A stretch of DNA of 60,688 nucleotides from Chara braunii (Eukaryota > Streptophyta > Charophyceae > Charales > Characeae), in NCBI GenBank assembly GCA_003427395.1, contig BFEA01000092.1, forward strand, positions 2,951,171 through 3,011,858, read 5' to 3'. A program made the position numbers and the translations under genes. The notes under the pieces are model-generated. The model did no database searches and was not told where the DNA came from. It saw only the letters and a list, made by a program, of their open reading frames with translations. Below are positions 11,010 to 22,170 of the stretch, one piece after another. The number at the start of each line of letters is the position of its first letter. Position 1 is the first letter of the stretch.

Positions 11010-12099
11010 CAAGGTCGAGGTCGGGGGAGAGATGGAGGGCGCTCAAGGGTTCTCCCTTCGGGTTCCATACTCAGGAAAATTACCATCGCGGGGTGCGAAG
11101 TAGTCGACTGATTCACTTCTGACCACACTTGAGAAGACGAAGAGCCTCCCTCGAGCTCTGCGAACACCACCCGCTGACAAGTGATACCTCTTCCTCCCCT
11201 CGAAGACGAACGCACTGACAGGTGATACCTCCTCCTCCCCTCGAAGATGAACGCAAGGATCGCAACGGTGGCTATGGCGACCCAGATGAGCTCGACGGGC
11301 CGCCGGCCGGTGTCCGCAGAGAGCGCGGCTAAGCTCTGCAAGGCCGAGAGGACTTACCGCAAAAGATTTTGGAAGATTGAGATACGAGCGGGACTGGCGA
11401 GCCGGCCCGCGAGCGGGACTGGCGAGCGGGCCCGCGACCGGACTGGCACGGGTTGGCGCGGGCATTGAAACTGGGAGGAGCGGGACTCGCTAGTAGACCC
11501 GCGAGCGGGTCCCCCAAGGCCTCGCGCGCTCATTGAAAAAACTGGAAGGAGATGGGGAAGGGGCCCATTCCGTCACGAGGTGGAAAGGAAAGCCCTCAAA
11601 CTGACCTGCTGGAAACGTGGACTCGGGTGTAGTTGCTATATAGAGTTCTTAGAAAAGCTTGTAACAGAGGGACCTCTCTCTCTCTCTTTCTGCCTACCAA
11701 TGTACCTACCTACGCTGCTAGCTAGCGGTGTACCTACCCGTTCCTGCATCTTTACCTATGTGCTGGGCCCCTAGCAATCAATCTTCCTCTGATTATTTAT
11801 ACGTCTATCTATCTTCATCATAGAAACCTGTCTATATGTTGACAGTTGAATCTCGACGAATCTATCTGTCCAATGGGGGTCGATCAAATTAAATTACCAG
11901 AGTATCAATCAATCTGCGTGTCATCCTTCCAGAGTGAAGTACCCAAGCTTTAAAATAGGCACATCATTCTCAGAACCAAAACCCCGGAGCAAGAAAAAGG
12001 TTCAAGAACTTGCCAAATAGCAAGTCAACAGATTCGGAAAGTCAACAAAGTCAGAAAGTCGATAAAGTCAAAAAAAAAAAAAAAAAATCTTTTTAATGC
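11010..12099. other. Gene-free stretch, GC-rich then ordinary
   Basis: Contains a 41-base tandem duplication at 11174-11255 (unit starts CTGACA-GTGATACCTC) and short GCGAGCGGGACTGGCGAGC repeats at 11388-11520. A minus-strand ORF here (11043-11465) has no recognisable domain. From 11560 to 12090 I see nothing. Confidence 0.55.
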
Positions 12100-12550
12100 G
12101 GTGCTTTTTAAAAAATGCAGTTGGTAAGGCACGCAAGTGGCATTCAGGAGGTCTTGGGTTCAATCCCCATTGGCCTCATGTACCTTCCTGGGCAAGCTTG
12201 GCGCCCGCCACCTAGAGATACGCCGTTGGTCCCCCCGAATGGCATTGAGCAGAGACTGCTGATGTTCATAGGGGGAGGGGACCGGAGGGGAGGCACAGTG
12301 ACTGGCCCATCGAAGAAGCTCGGTCCTGATGCTACCGGCTGACCCCNGGCCNGTATCGCCCACCTGCTGTAGCAGGTATCNCACCTGCTGGTGGGTGCAG
12401 CTCCCGCATGTTCCCTCGTTGGAGGCTTGAGCACGGATGTGGCTGCTACGGGGTTCCCCATAATACTATAATGACAATAAAAAAAGGCCTGAAAGGCCGT
12501 CCTGTCCAGATTTGACAGGTAATTGAATTGGTTGGGCTTAAGGAATTAGC

Positions 12551-12580
<30 letters not shown>
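12100..12580 (+). mobile_element. tRNA-derived SINE-like element with poly-A tail
   Basis: Begins with a pol III-like promoter: A-box-like GCAGTTGGTAAGGC at about 12117-12130 and B-box GGTTCAATCCC at about 12159-12169, spaced as in a tRNA. A tRNA-unrelated body of about 380 bases follows, then a poly-A run at 12555-12581. Short flanks GGGCTTTTTAAAAA recur at 12583-12650, suggesting nested or tandem insertions. Three Ns at 12347-12381. Confidence 0.7.
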
Positions 12581-12582
<2 letters not shown>

Positions 12583-12870
12583 TTGGGCTTTTTAAAAAAA
12601 AAAAAAAAAAAAAAAAATGTTGTGCTTTTTAAAAAAAGCAGTGCATAAAGTCAAAAAAAGTCAACAATGTGGTTCCTTCCCAAAATATAGGCATCAATTT
12701 ATCAAAGGGACTAACTGAAGGATAAAAAGGAGGCATCAATTTATCAAAGGGACTAACTGAAGGATAAACAGGATACAGGGATCTCTTTTCATAACTACCC
12801 TGTCAAAATACACAAAATGTTCTCTTCTGGTAAAAAAAGGACAAAGAGGAATTACACTCAAGTCCAGGAC
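12581..12870. repeat. Poly-A linkers and 39-base tandem duplication
   Basis: Repeated GTTGGGCTTTTTAAAA units, then two copies of AGGCATCAATTTATCAAAGG plus the following 18 bases, at 12692 and 12731. Confidence 0.75.
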
Positions 12871-12879
12871 AGTCACCAA

Positions 12880-12990
12880 CTGGCCTAGCTCAGTTGGTAA
12901 CCCCTGAACTGTTCAAAGACAGACCTGAGTTCGAACTGAATTACCTAGGGCTGGTCAGTTTCTATGATAATATCTCAAGGCGTTGCCTAT
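12880..12990 (+). mobile_element. Second SINE-like tRNA-derived head
   Basis: GGCCTAGCTCAGTTGGTAAC at about 12882-12901 is a good A-box/D-arm. GAGTTCGAACTG about 30 bases on is a diverged B box. No cloverleaf can be completed, so this looks like a SINE head, not a tRNA gene. Confidence 0.55.
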
Positions 12991-15340
12991 TTTTTCAAAA
13001 AAAGAGGGGGGGAAAAGGAGAGATCGGCAGCGATAACCTCGTGGTGTTGGCACTGTCGGGTTCGTACAATGGTTTAGCATCCCAGTTTCCCATCTCAGTA
13101 TGGCCAATCAGGTCCAGGGTGGCATGTGCATGACATGAAACAAAATGAAAAGATGAAACGAATCCGAAATGGCACGATTTTTCCGCATGAAACAAGAATA
13201 CCGAGAAGTCAGATCGTTGCCTATGTCCGAAGTCGTGAAAAAAATGTAGGTTCTCTGCTTACCATCCCCCTCCCGATGGTTCTTGCTGTTCTCTATCATT
13301 TCTTTTGATATGCTTGCCAGGGGTAAGTAACTGGACTGGTGCCCCCCAAAGGGGCTGTGTATGTTGTGTGGAAAGTTAAAAAAAAAAAATGTAGGCTGGT
13401 GTTTTTCATCAGTCCAAAACTTGAATCTACCCTCAAATGTATCAGTAGAAAGGGGTCACATAGAAGATGGCATCCACTTGTCCAAACATACCTCATGAAC
13501 TCATGAAGACTCACAAACGAGCTCATTAGTGTGAGCTGTGTAGCGGAGAGGTCCACAACGAATCCTATTTGAAACTTTCGGGTTTCCAAGGCCTCACAAA
13601 CTTGGTTCGGTTTCATTTCATTTTAGCCGTTATATGGGCAGGCCTTCATTCGTGGTGCCAGACTGCACGTTTGTCATCACGCCCAATATTTAGTGGGGTG
13701 TTTTGGTAGCGCTGGCCAAATTTTGGTTTGGTTTCAATCGAGCGCTCGCATGAAGGTGTGGTTCTAGGGTCCTCCTGACTGCGTCACATGGTATTTGGTA
13801 GTAACTTGGTAAGCAGATGATTGGAGTTTGCTTCTCCATACAAGTGCGCCAGCCATACCTCTTATGGTCCTCTGCAACAGGATAAGATCTTACGAGATAC
13901 AACTTGCCTCACCATTAGGAGTTGTCACCATCCTTAGGGGGCATATCTCCACCGACCTACCAATTCATATGTTGCGACTTTTAAAGTTTGATATCTAACC
14001 TCGACACTTTCAAACTTTATCTAACCCTCTTTTCATAGTTATTTCTTTCCTCATTGCAGCCGTATCCTCCCTCTTAGTTATTTTTTTTCTCTGTCAGCTT
14101 TCTTTTCTCATCCTCTTCCGGATATCGCAAATAACAATGTTTGTGAAGCAGCCTTCATCGCTCTACTTCTCCTCCATGAGTGTACAATTGAAGCAATACC
14201 AAGACATGGGTGTCTAGAGGATGTCCTCCTTGGGTTCCCCTCTGGTAACCCTTTTGCTTCAACAACAAAGTGATTGGGGGGCATTCCAATTGCTTTCAAT
14301 TAACTATCGTCATTCCAGTAAGAACCATTTGATGACATGATTTTTTTTTTCTTTATTTATTTTTTAAGTCCAAATCGTAGTACATGTTGGATGCTAGGCC
14401 TCGGGAAGTGCCTGTCGCCGTACTCAACCAGTGGGGAGATCAGATGGTTTGGGACAGCCCCAAGGACAGTCTCCTCCACGGGGCATCATTTTTGAACTTT
14501 GTTGTCCTGATCAGATCGCAACTCGAGCCCTGTAGCGGTGCAACCCAGATTACACCAACTTGCGCCTTCCAAAGGTCTCAGATGAGTCCCTCCGAGGGCT
14601 ACCATAGGGAATTCTCGAGGATGACCCGGACACAGGAGAGGTCATGGATATGCGGTCATTCGCACCTATATCACATCTAACAGACTCTATGGGTGGCTAA
14701 CCACTATTCTACTATCAATGTGATGACCCACCCTCCCCTGCCTAAGATGAGACCTCTACCCAGAGATTCTTCCCCAAATTGACGCTCCAATCGACCCCCT
14801 CAATGACAATGCAAATAGATACCAGCCCAGATGAAGCCCAACCCTCAAGCATCACAAGATAGACATGAGACCCACCCTAGGGAATTGTATACGCCTAACA
14901 CCTAACCCCTACCACTACTCAAGAGAGGGTGTAGGTATGGACTCTCGAGGGTGTATCATGAGGTCGGGAAACTGGTACGGTACGTGATTCTGCACACATT
15001 GGTATTAGCATCGGTTCGATGTATGGAGCAATGTTGATCAAACTCCTTCTCACCTTTGAGCAATCAACAATAGCTAATGCAACTTTAATCAGGTTTTTTT
15101 CTTCATATAGTCCCATACCATCAGCATGACGTAGCACCACGCGCGAGAGAATTCCAAACTTATTATTATTATTTTTCCCATGCAATCACTGATGGACAAC
15201 TTGGATAAGGTAATCTATCTCCTTTGAATACTCATATGTTACCCTTCTTACTCGTTTCATTCTTCTTCTTCTCCTCTCTCCCTGCTCTTTTTTTCTTTTT
15301 TGTTTCCCTCTTCCTTTTCTCTTCTTCCAATTCTCTCGCT
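12991..15340. other. Gene-free stretch
   Basis: Only short ORFs with no family signature, for example 98 residues on plus at 14384-14680. Pyrimidine-rich at 15250-15350. Nothing recognised. Confidence 0.5.
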
Positions 15341-15349
15341 TTTTCTTCC

Positions 15350-15885
15350 TTTATGCTTCTTTGCAAAAGAGTAGCACAACTTTAAACCAATATTCAACAA
15401 CGCTCTACCATTCTTCGTCTTCTCAAATGGTAGGGCGACTTAATTTTTTCTTTCTCTTGTTTGACTGGCTTATTCCTCCCAATTTCCAATTAGTTGTCCA
15501 TGAGATGGATGTTGTGGTGTGGGCTTTTCCCTCATGCTCATTGCTTTCATAAAATAAATAAATAAACAAAAAAACGATAAAAAAATGAAACACTTCTACC
15601 ATGAAGTAGCCCGTACATTTCCTAAAACCATGACGCATTAGCGGGCACAACTCTAGAGAGTACTGGTGGTTTAAACACACCCCAAGTTTACGTGCGTATA
15701 ACAATTTTTATGGTTGTATGGTGCAAACACGTATCGCTAATAAACAGACTAAAATTTGAAACCTGGTAAATCTAACTAATAAATTATCTTTGAATTACTT
15801 AGGGATTGTTGGACATTCCTTTGGACATGAAACACCTACCTCATAACATGTGGCATCCCCTTTTTCAATACAATCACTACTTTAG
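15350..15885. repeat. Direct duplication, copy 1
   Basis: Shares several ordered blocks with 16020-16885: TGCTTCTTTGCAA; CTACCATTCTT with TCTCAAATGGTAGGGC; CCAT-AGATGG-TGTTG; an A-rich run; and CTAATAAAC-N-ACTAAAATTTGAAACC ending CATAACATGTG. The copy includes the right half of a type-C MITE (about 15608-15672, ending GTACTGGTGGTTTAA). Confidence 0.75.
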
Positions 15886-16019
15886 TATATAAATGACCCT
15901 AATGTTCTCCTTGATATAATGAAGCGTCATCTTGATGCTTTCGCTCCTCAAGCAGTCGGTATTCTAAATCAAGATCTCATGTGAGCACACTCTCATTACA
16001 ATCTCACGCCTTTTCCTCA

Positions 16020-16155
16020 TCTCATGCTTCTTTGCAACGTCTCTATGATAAACCAATGACTTTGATACGTTACGCACGTCAAGTGCGCATCATGTTTTTC
16101 GCATCGTTGATCATAGAGACAATCACGATAGAATCAGTGACTGAGGTGAAGTCGC

Positions 16156-16189
<34 letters not shown>

Positions 16190-16885
16190 TGACTCCTTTC
16201 CAATATACATACCCAAAAGATTAGTACAACTCTATATTGGAATTGGGCAGAGTTCTACCATTCTTAATATTTCTCATCTCAAATGGTAGGGCTACTACTT
16301 AACCTTTTTTTTTTCTAGCTTAATCATGTCCATAAGATGGGTGTTGTTACTACCTTAGCATTCATTCACACAACTTTGTGTGGCATGGACATTTAAGATG
16401 GATGTTGTCACTACCTTAGCATTCATTCACACAACTTTACTTGGCGTGGACATTTCCTTAACGCCCATTACCCTCATTAAAAAAAATAAAAAAAAAAAAT
16501 AAAAAAATAAAAGAACAAAACAGTCTTGCCATGAAAGAATACTCACTCTAACACTTTTATGCATGCAACCTTAAACCGCCAGTACACGGCCTCAACCTTG
16601 CTGAAAATATTGCCTACTCCGAAAATTTCGCGTCTTGATATTAGACCAGAATGGTTCGTGGCACAAGCCAAAAAATAAAAAACATGCATTGTTGGCGATT
16701 AAAAAAAGTTTGGCGCCAAGTTCATGGGTATGTAGCAATTCTTATGGTTTATGGTGCAACCATGTACTGCTAATAAACATACTAAAATTTGAAACCGTGC
16801 AAACCTAACTAATGAAATATATTTGAATGACTTTAATGTTCTTAGACATACTGAAAGTGAAACACCCACATCATAACATGTGATA
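16020..16885. repeat. Direct duplication, copy 2
   Basis: Diverged second copy of the 15350-15885 segment. It differs by carrying the mitochondrial rrn18 fragment between its first two blocks, an internal duplication of CTACCTTAGCATTCATTCAC at 16350-16440, and the left part of a type-C MITE at 16571. Confidence 0.75.
16125..16200 (+). pseudogene. rrn18: Mitochondrial small-subunit rRNA 3' end (nuclear insert)
   Basis: GTGAAGTCGCAACAAGGTAG, then CCGTAGGGGAACCTGCGGCTG and GATTGACTCCTTT, is the conserved 3' terminus of small-subunit rRNA including the anti-Shine-Dalgarno region. The GTAGGGGAACCTGCGG form is that of plant mitochondrial 18S rather than plastid 16S. Only the last 60-75 bases are present, so it is a nuclear mitochondrial fragment, not a working gene. 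Confidence 0.85.
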
Positions 16886-17443
16886 TAGCTGAGAAGTCAA
16901 ACAAGTGTCCTTCATGCGTACTGCTATCTTTTGAATAAATATATTTACCCTTATGACATATATTTGTTTGAGGCTCCAACTCGCATGGCATCATTAACAC
17001 CCAACCCACATAAGAAGTATTAGAAAAAAGTAAGGAAAAAAAATAGAGTAATAAAAAAGCAAGAATTATTGTCAAAATTGTCAAGAGGCATACACTTATT
17101 ATTGCTAAAAAGTAAAAAGAAGACCGGGTACCTTTCTTAGGGTTGGGAGACTTGGGAATTTAGCCTACTCTAAAGTTTCCGAAGTTTCAAGGAGGGTCGA
17201 CAAAAAAAAAATGTTCAGGTCTTATGAGCCTGTTTGTTAAAAAATAAAAAATAAAAATTGTAGCGAGTTCTTCGATGTCGGGGAAAACCTCACACGAATA
17301 CTTCCCATAACGTATCTAACTACTCCTCTGGCTAGTTCCACTTTTTGTTGTTCGTGTTTTTGTTTTTGCTCTTTTATTTTGTTTCGGTGCCCTGCGAACG
17401 AGGCAAGGCACATTCCATGGGTTGCTGACACTTTGTTACGAAA
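16886..17443. other. Gene-free AT-rich stretch
   Basis: No gene or repeat family recognised. Confidence 0.5.
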
Positions 17444-17799
17444 GGCATTCTCACACTGCTACTAATGAGAATGTATCAACCTGCTTTCCCATTCTAAGGT
17501 TAGTTTCAATCCCCACCCCCACCCCCCCCACCTCCCCCTTCTTTCGTAGACATCACTGAGTCGATCGCCCTCATCGAGGGCATAGTCGCACATATACTCC
17601 GCAAAACACATCCACTAGCTATGGCATTCTCACACTGCTACTAATGAGAATGTATCAACCTGCTTTCTCGTTCTAAGGTTAGTTTCAATTCCCCCCCGCC
17701 CCACCTCTCTCTCTTCTTTCGTAGACAACACTGAGCCGATGTATCGCCCTCATTGAGGGCATAGTCGCACATATACTCTGCAAAACCACTAGCTATGAC
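17444..17799. repeat. 179-base tandem duplication
   Basis: Two diverged copies (17444-17622 and 17623-17799). Each runs from GGCATTCTCACACTGCTACT to CACTAGCTATG, with a poly-C in the middle. Confidence 0.9.
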
Positions 17800-17984
17800 G
17801 TCCAAAGAGTTGTTTCTTTTTTTGTTTCTTTTTTTCTTTTGTGGATGTGACAGTGCTTGGGTAATACCCTGCTATTTCTTTGTTGAATGCAATGCCAAGT
17901 TTTTTTTGTTTTTCACAGTTGTATTAAAAAATAAAACAGAACGGGACACAAATTTGGCAAAACCTCACACGTCGCGACGAAACA

Positions 17985-18056
17985 AGCTCAAAAAGGTAAA
18001 TTGTCTGCCTTTCAAACAGGGGATATGGTTCGATTCCCGTTATCCGCAATTGTGAT
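17985..18056 (+). pseudogene. Truncated mitochondrial tRNA, possibly tRNA-Glu(UUC)
   Basis: GGTAAATTGTCTGCCTTTCA, then AACAGGGGATATGGTTCGAT and TCCCGTTATCCGCA, resembles the 3' two-thirds of a tRNA with T-loop TTCGATT and acceptor end. The anticodon loop CTTTCAA reads UUC. The 5' acceptor strand is missing and the T stem is imperfect, so it should not be functional. It directly precedes the rps4 fragment. Confidence 0.55.
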
Positions 18057-18284
18057 TTGATGAAAAAAACTAAGATAAATAAAACGCGCGTATCAAAATT
18101 TAAACCTTATCGACAAATCTTGGAAAATGTTTGGCAAACAAAACTTAATCAAAAACAAAAAAAAAAAATCTTTCGAAGGCTCGAAAAAAAACAAACAAGG
18201 CCGGTGGTTTACAACAATAAGATTATAGAAAAAAAAAGTTCGAAAACCAAAATAGAAAACAAAACAAAAAACTCACATGTTTAA
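18057..18284 (+). pseudogene. rps4: Mitochondrial rps4 N-terminal fragment (nuclear insert)
   Basis: 75-codon AT-rich ORF. Its start, with VSKFKPYRQILENVWQTKL, matches the N-terminal region of plant mitochondrial ribosomal protein S4 (RFK-xx-RQILENVWQTK). Downstream is a lysine-rich continuation, then a stop far short of the family length of about 200 residues. The S4 RNA-binding domain is absent. Base composition is far more A-rich than the surroundings. Confidence 0.8.
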
Positions 18285-18289
18285 TATAA

Positions 18290-18965
18290 TATCCATAATA
18301 TCGGATCTTTGACAACGCCCGATATGCCCTTGCTTGTGGTAGGGGCTTATACAACGTTTTTTTACATATGGATAGCAACAAATGTCCAGTGGAAGAGGGG
18401 CACAGATTTAAGCCCAACCACCGCCACACCCTTTCCTCCGAGGGCTATGTGCTCTCCAAGTATCCAAGTCAGACCATAAGTTTTCTGAGGAGATGGCACT
18501 CACTCGTACTCGATCAGGCACCTACTAGGGTATATGGGCTGGGTTTCCCATACACAAATTTCGCCAAAGCTCAGTTATAATTTTCTTCCAATCATTCCAT
18601 CTTGTTCATTAAACGACCGCTTACTAATTTAGCCAATTGCTCCAGCTGCATGGTGAAAGTAGTTATGTTTTCACTGTTGATTTACTAATTGCCCCCATAG
18701 TATGAATAAGGCATATAATAATTTTTCGAATTATTCAGTGTTTCAGCACTCAACATGACGACATGCTAACCTCCAAGCTCGTGTGCATGATGCTATTGTC
18801 CCTATGCTCTTACAGCACACAGCAGGTCTGGCATAACAGTCCCACACGATAACCAACTGCCAATGTTGGGAAAAGTCCGCCACAATAGGCAGTTCCCCAT
18901 TGGGCCCGAGGTAGTTGTGGTCAAGCCACAGAGGTTTGCCCGCCGGGCCCCTCAGCGGTGTCCAG
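18290..18965. other. Gene-free stretch
   Basis: Nothing recognised. Confidence 0.5.
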
Positions 18966-18969
18966 TCGA

Positions 18970-19405
18970 GGCCTCGCGAGACAAACCTTGCGCTCATTGG
19001 TCCGCGGCCACAACTTGCATGTAGCCTGCTCGTGGACTCGCAAGACAAACCTTGCGCTCATTGATCCGCGACCACAGCTTGCATGTAGCCTGCTCGTGGA
19101 CGTGGTCGCACCGATGAAGGAGGAGGATCGCAAGGGCGATGATAGTTTGTCGGCCATCAAGGAGGAATGCGAATCGTGTTGTGAGTCAACCAGTCGGCAT
19201 CGAAGGAAGGTGTCCATCATGATAACTAGAGCGGAAGGTGTCCATCATGATAACTAGAGCAGGAGGTTAGACATCGAGTTGGGGTCGACATTGAAGACCA
19301 GCAACAAATCAATCATGTTAATGTCGACGTTGAAGACCAGCAACAAATCAATCGTGTTGATGTCGACATTGAAGACCAGCAACAAATGAATCATGTCGAT
19401 GCCAG
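18970..19405. repeat. Three adjacent tandem duplications (64, about 28 and 39 bases)
   Basis: A 64-base unit (ACAAACCTTGCGCTCATTGG...) at 18981 and 19045; a GAAGGTGTCCATCATGATAA unit twice at 19204-19258; and a 39-base unit starting GTCGACATTGAAGACCAGCA at 19284, 19323 and 19362. The 39-base unit reads V-D-I/V-E-D-Q-Q-Q-I-N-H-V-N in one plus frame. Confidence 0.9.
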
Positions 19406-19994
19406 GTAAATCAAGGTGAGATTCCCTTCAAAATTCTCATCAATCTCACAATGTTAATCCTCCTCCTCGCCCAATCTCATCAGCTATGCCCAGCTATGGC
19501 CACTCCTGCATCTCCTCTAACTAGGCTCGCACCCTCCAGCAGCATCTGGCGCCAGCACCTCCCACAAGAGCCTCACGAGTAGCACTTTGCCACAAAGCAG
19601 CGCAAGGCAGAATTTCCTCCGATGTGGTCTGACCATGGCATTGAATCGCATTCATGAGTGTTGATCAGTCCCTCCTTTGACCGCACCGACAGAGGTAGCG
19701 TATCCCAACTGGTACTGGAATCTTTGGAATCTTCTGGAATCCTGCAGACAACCTACCGCCGTGGTGGACTACTGGGTTGACTATTTCTCCCGTCCAGGAT
19801 CTGACTGTTGATTTTCCAAGATTCCTCTTCTGGACACAGCTTTTGACTCAGGGCCTCACAGCCCTTGACCCTACAATCTTCCCCCAAACAAGACACACAT
19901 TTGTTAATAGCGATTAAAATGCAATTACATAGAACACATGTGCGTTACGCTACGGATACAGGGTAGCAACTTTCAAAAAATGGGGCTCCCAAAA
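19406..19994. other. Gene-free stretch
   Basis: Nothing recognised. Confidence 0.5.
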
Positions 19995-19995
19995 A

Positions 19996-19997
<2 letters not shown>

Positions 19998-20038
<41 letters not shown>

Positions 20039-20050
20039 NNNNNNNNNNNN

Positions 20051-20136
<86 letters not shown>
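19998..20136. repeat. (GT)n-gap-(GA)n microsatellite
   Basis: About 40 bases of GT, a 12-N gap at 20039-20050, then about 85 bases of GA. Confidence 0.98.
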
Positions 20137-20138
<2 letters not shown>

Positions 20139-21038
20139 CGCCACCACCCATGTTCTATTTGAATAGAACACCCATCTGTTCGAATAGAACATACATGTGT
20201 ACTATTTCAACTTGCGTACTATTCGGATTTCTGGGGGCGACTTTGAGAAATTGACTTTAGGGACTTCCTCAGACCTCAAGTGACTCAGGACGCAACTTTC
20301 GACCCCTCTTTCTGGCCTTCGACCAATGACTTGATATTGCCCTTAACTCGTGCAGATTTTTCCCTCAGTAATACCTTTCTCAGGCTTTCTGGTGTCATGT
20401 TCTTTTGTGTTAATAAGCTAATATGCTTGGTAAATTCCCAAGTAAGCCTGGTGTGTGCATGCACCAGCAACATGGCAAAATCATTGTTAGAAACGTAAGA
20501 CCTTAAATTCCAACACGCTCCGGTTTTGATCTGTTGCAACAACAAACTCATATGTAAACATGGTAGACTTTCACCGGTGTCTAGTGGAGCAAAGCCATGC
20601 AAGTAGCATCAAGGACTGAACGGCGACGTGGTCACCATATCTCAGGAGACAATGGATGTCTCGTGCACCCATCGAAACTGAAGCCTTGTCACTTGTGGTG
20701 CTCGGGTGATGATTTGCATCCATTTCCCGAGTCCTCTCCCCCCCCCACCATGGACGCAACTAAAAGAAGAAAATGATCCGATTGTCCCCACCTGCTGACA
20801 TACTAACTCTTCCAATGCAACAGAAGGACATGTCCCAATCTCCAATGAGGAGGTTGAGGGGAGCTGAAAAGATGATGCATGCTGGAAACCTCACTACTGT
20901 GCATCTGCATGATCCAACCACATGCTTGCTGACAAACAGTGGACTCTTCAGCTATTTTTTGTTATGCCAGTACTTGCATCATTGCAGCACACTAAACATG
21001 CATGTCGTCAACTACTCATTGTTGTCCTTTCCACAATG
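20137..21038. other. Gene-free stretch
   Basis: Short repeated GAATAGAACA words at 20155-20190. Nothing else recognised. Confidence 0.5.
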
Positions 21039-21140
21039 TTAAACCACCAGTACTTGGCCCAGCTATCGGCCATGGAAAAGAAATAGAGTAGAAACGTTTC
21101 TAGTCGGATGAATTTGGGCGCTCCCGTGGTTTTAGAACAT
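21039..21140. mobile_element. MITE-like element, family C, truncated
   Basis: Left terminus TTAAACCACCAGTACTTGG, then AATAGAGTA-AAA-GTTTCTAG and GAATTTGGGCGCTCC. This follows the order and sequence of the complete copy at 44852-45014 but lacks the right half. Confidence 0.7.
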
Positions 21141-21953
21141 TCCAAATACACCACGACTGCAGTGCAACCACTTCGCTTCCCCCATGGGACGCACTTCATC
21201 GACAGCCAGCCAGACCGTTCCTCATTCATACGATATGACGCATCGCTATATCTCACCACATCTCATCCTGGAACACGCCACATCTGCCTCTCACATTTTG
21301 TCACATCTGATGTTTTGTCACACACCATCGCGTTTTGTCATGTTCTACCAAATTTTGCCACTCTCACTTTTTCTCACGTTGCATCACATCTTGTCACACC
21401 ACAGCTCGCCAAATTGTCAGACCAAATGCATGAAAATGATGTCATTACATTGGTAGCACATTTTCAATTACAGCAGACCACCACACATGTTATCATGTTT
21501 TGTTAAATACTGTCACATCTTCTTCACGTTTTCATCACTCATACTGTCGCATTTTTGCCACGTTTTTATCACTCATTTGTCGCTCTGTTGCTCGTTTGTC
21601 ACTCGTTTGTCAGGTTTCCGTTGCGTTTTTGTGGCGTGTTTGTCACTTGTTTGTCACTTGTTTTGTCACTTGTTTGTCACTCGTTTGTCATATGTTTGTT
21701 AGGGTTTTGGAAGCGTTCATCTTTCCCACCCACCCCAGGGTGGGGTCAGGTTTTGTGACGTTCTGTCACAGTTCGTCACATATGAGAACCACATTCTTTG
21801 TCAGGATTCCAAGAGGCTCGCTCGAGCAGAAAGGTCTGGCCAGAGTGGTTGGAGACACTCGAAGAGACTCGCCAGAGTCGTAACTGTACGATATCGGGCG
21901 ACTTCCTGATTGGAGTCATCCATCATGCATGAGGTTATTCATTACTCAAGTTG

Positions 21954-22046
21954 GAAAGCCGTGTGATGTACGACATCTTGCACGGTTTGGTGGGCACTTT
22001 AGTAGACTGGACGGGTGAACGGGCAGTGGAACTTTTGACCCAAAAT
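21954..22046 (+). pseudogene. 3' end of a mitochondrial group II intron (domains V-VI)
   Basis: From 21954 the sequence GAAAGCCGTGTGATG folds with CATCTTGCACGGTTT as a domain V hairpin. It has an AGC catalytic-triad position, a two-strand stem around AGCCGTG/CACGGTT, an upper GATG/CATC stem and a short loop. About 55 bases of domain VI-like sequence follow, and the intron ends ...AAAAT (the group II AY rule) just before nad3 coding sequence. Confidence 0.7.
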
Positions 22047-22170
22047 TTAGAAGTTACTTTTTTATTTCCTTGGGCAGATTCTTTCAATAAAATAGGATTG
22101 TTTGGATTTTGGTCTATGATGGTCTTTTTATTGATTTTAACTATTGGTTTTGTTTATGAATGGAAGAAGG
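22047..22170 (+). pseudogene. nad3: Mitochondrial nad3 last-exon fragment (nuclear insert)
   Basis: 41 uninterrupted codons, with LEVTFLFPWADSFNKIGLFG then FWSMMVFLLILTIGFVYEWK, are unmistakable NADH dehydrogenase subunit 3. The fragment starts exactly at a group II intron boundary and breaks off just before the conserved C-terminal GALDWE and stop. It lacks the N-terminal half and has no nuclear targeting region, so it is a non-functional nuclear copy of mitochondrial DNA. The absence of frameshifts suggests a fairly recent transfer. Confidence 0.9.

Noticed and set aside
11009-11465. Minus ORFs with a hydrophobic stretch and RRRYHLS repeats
   Set aside because: The repeat comes from a 41-base tandem duplication and GC-rich sequence; no family match and no splice support.
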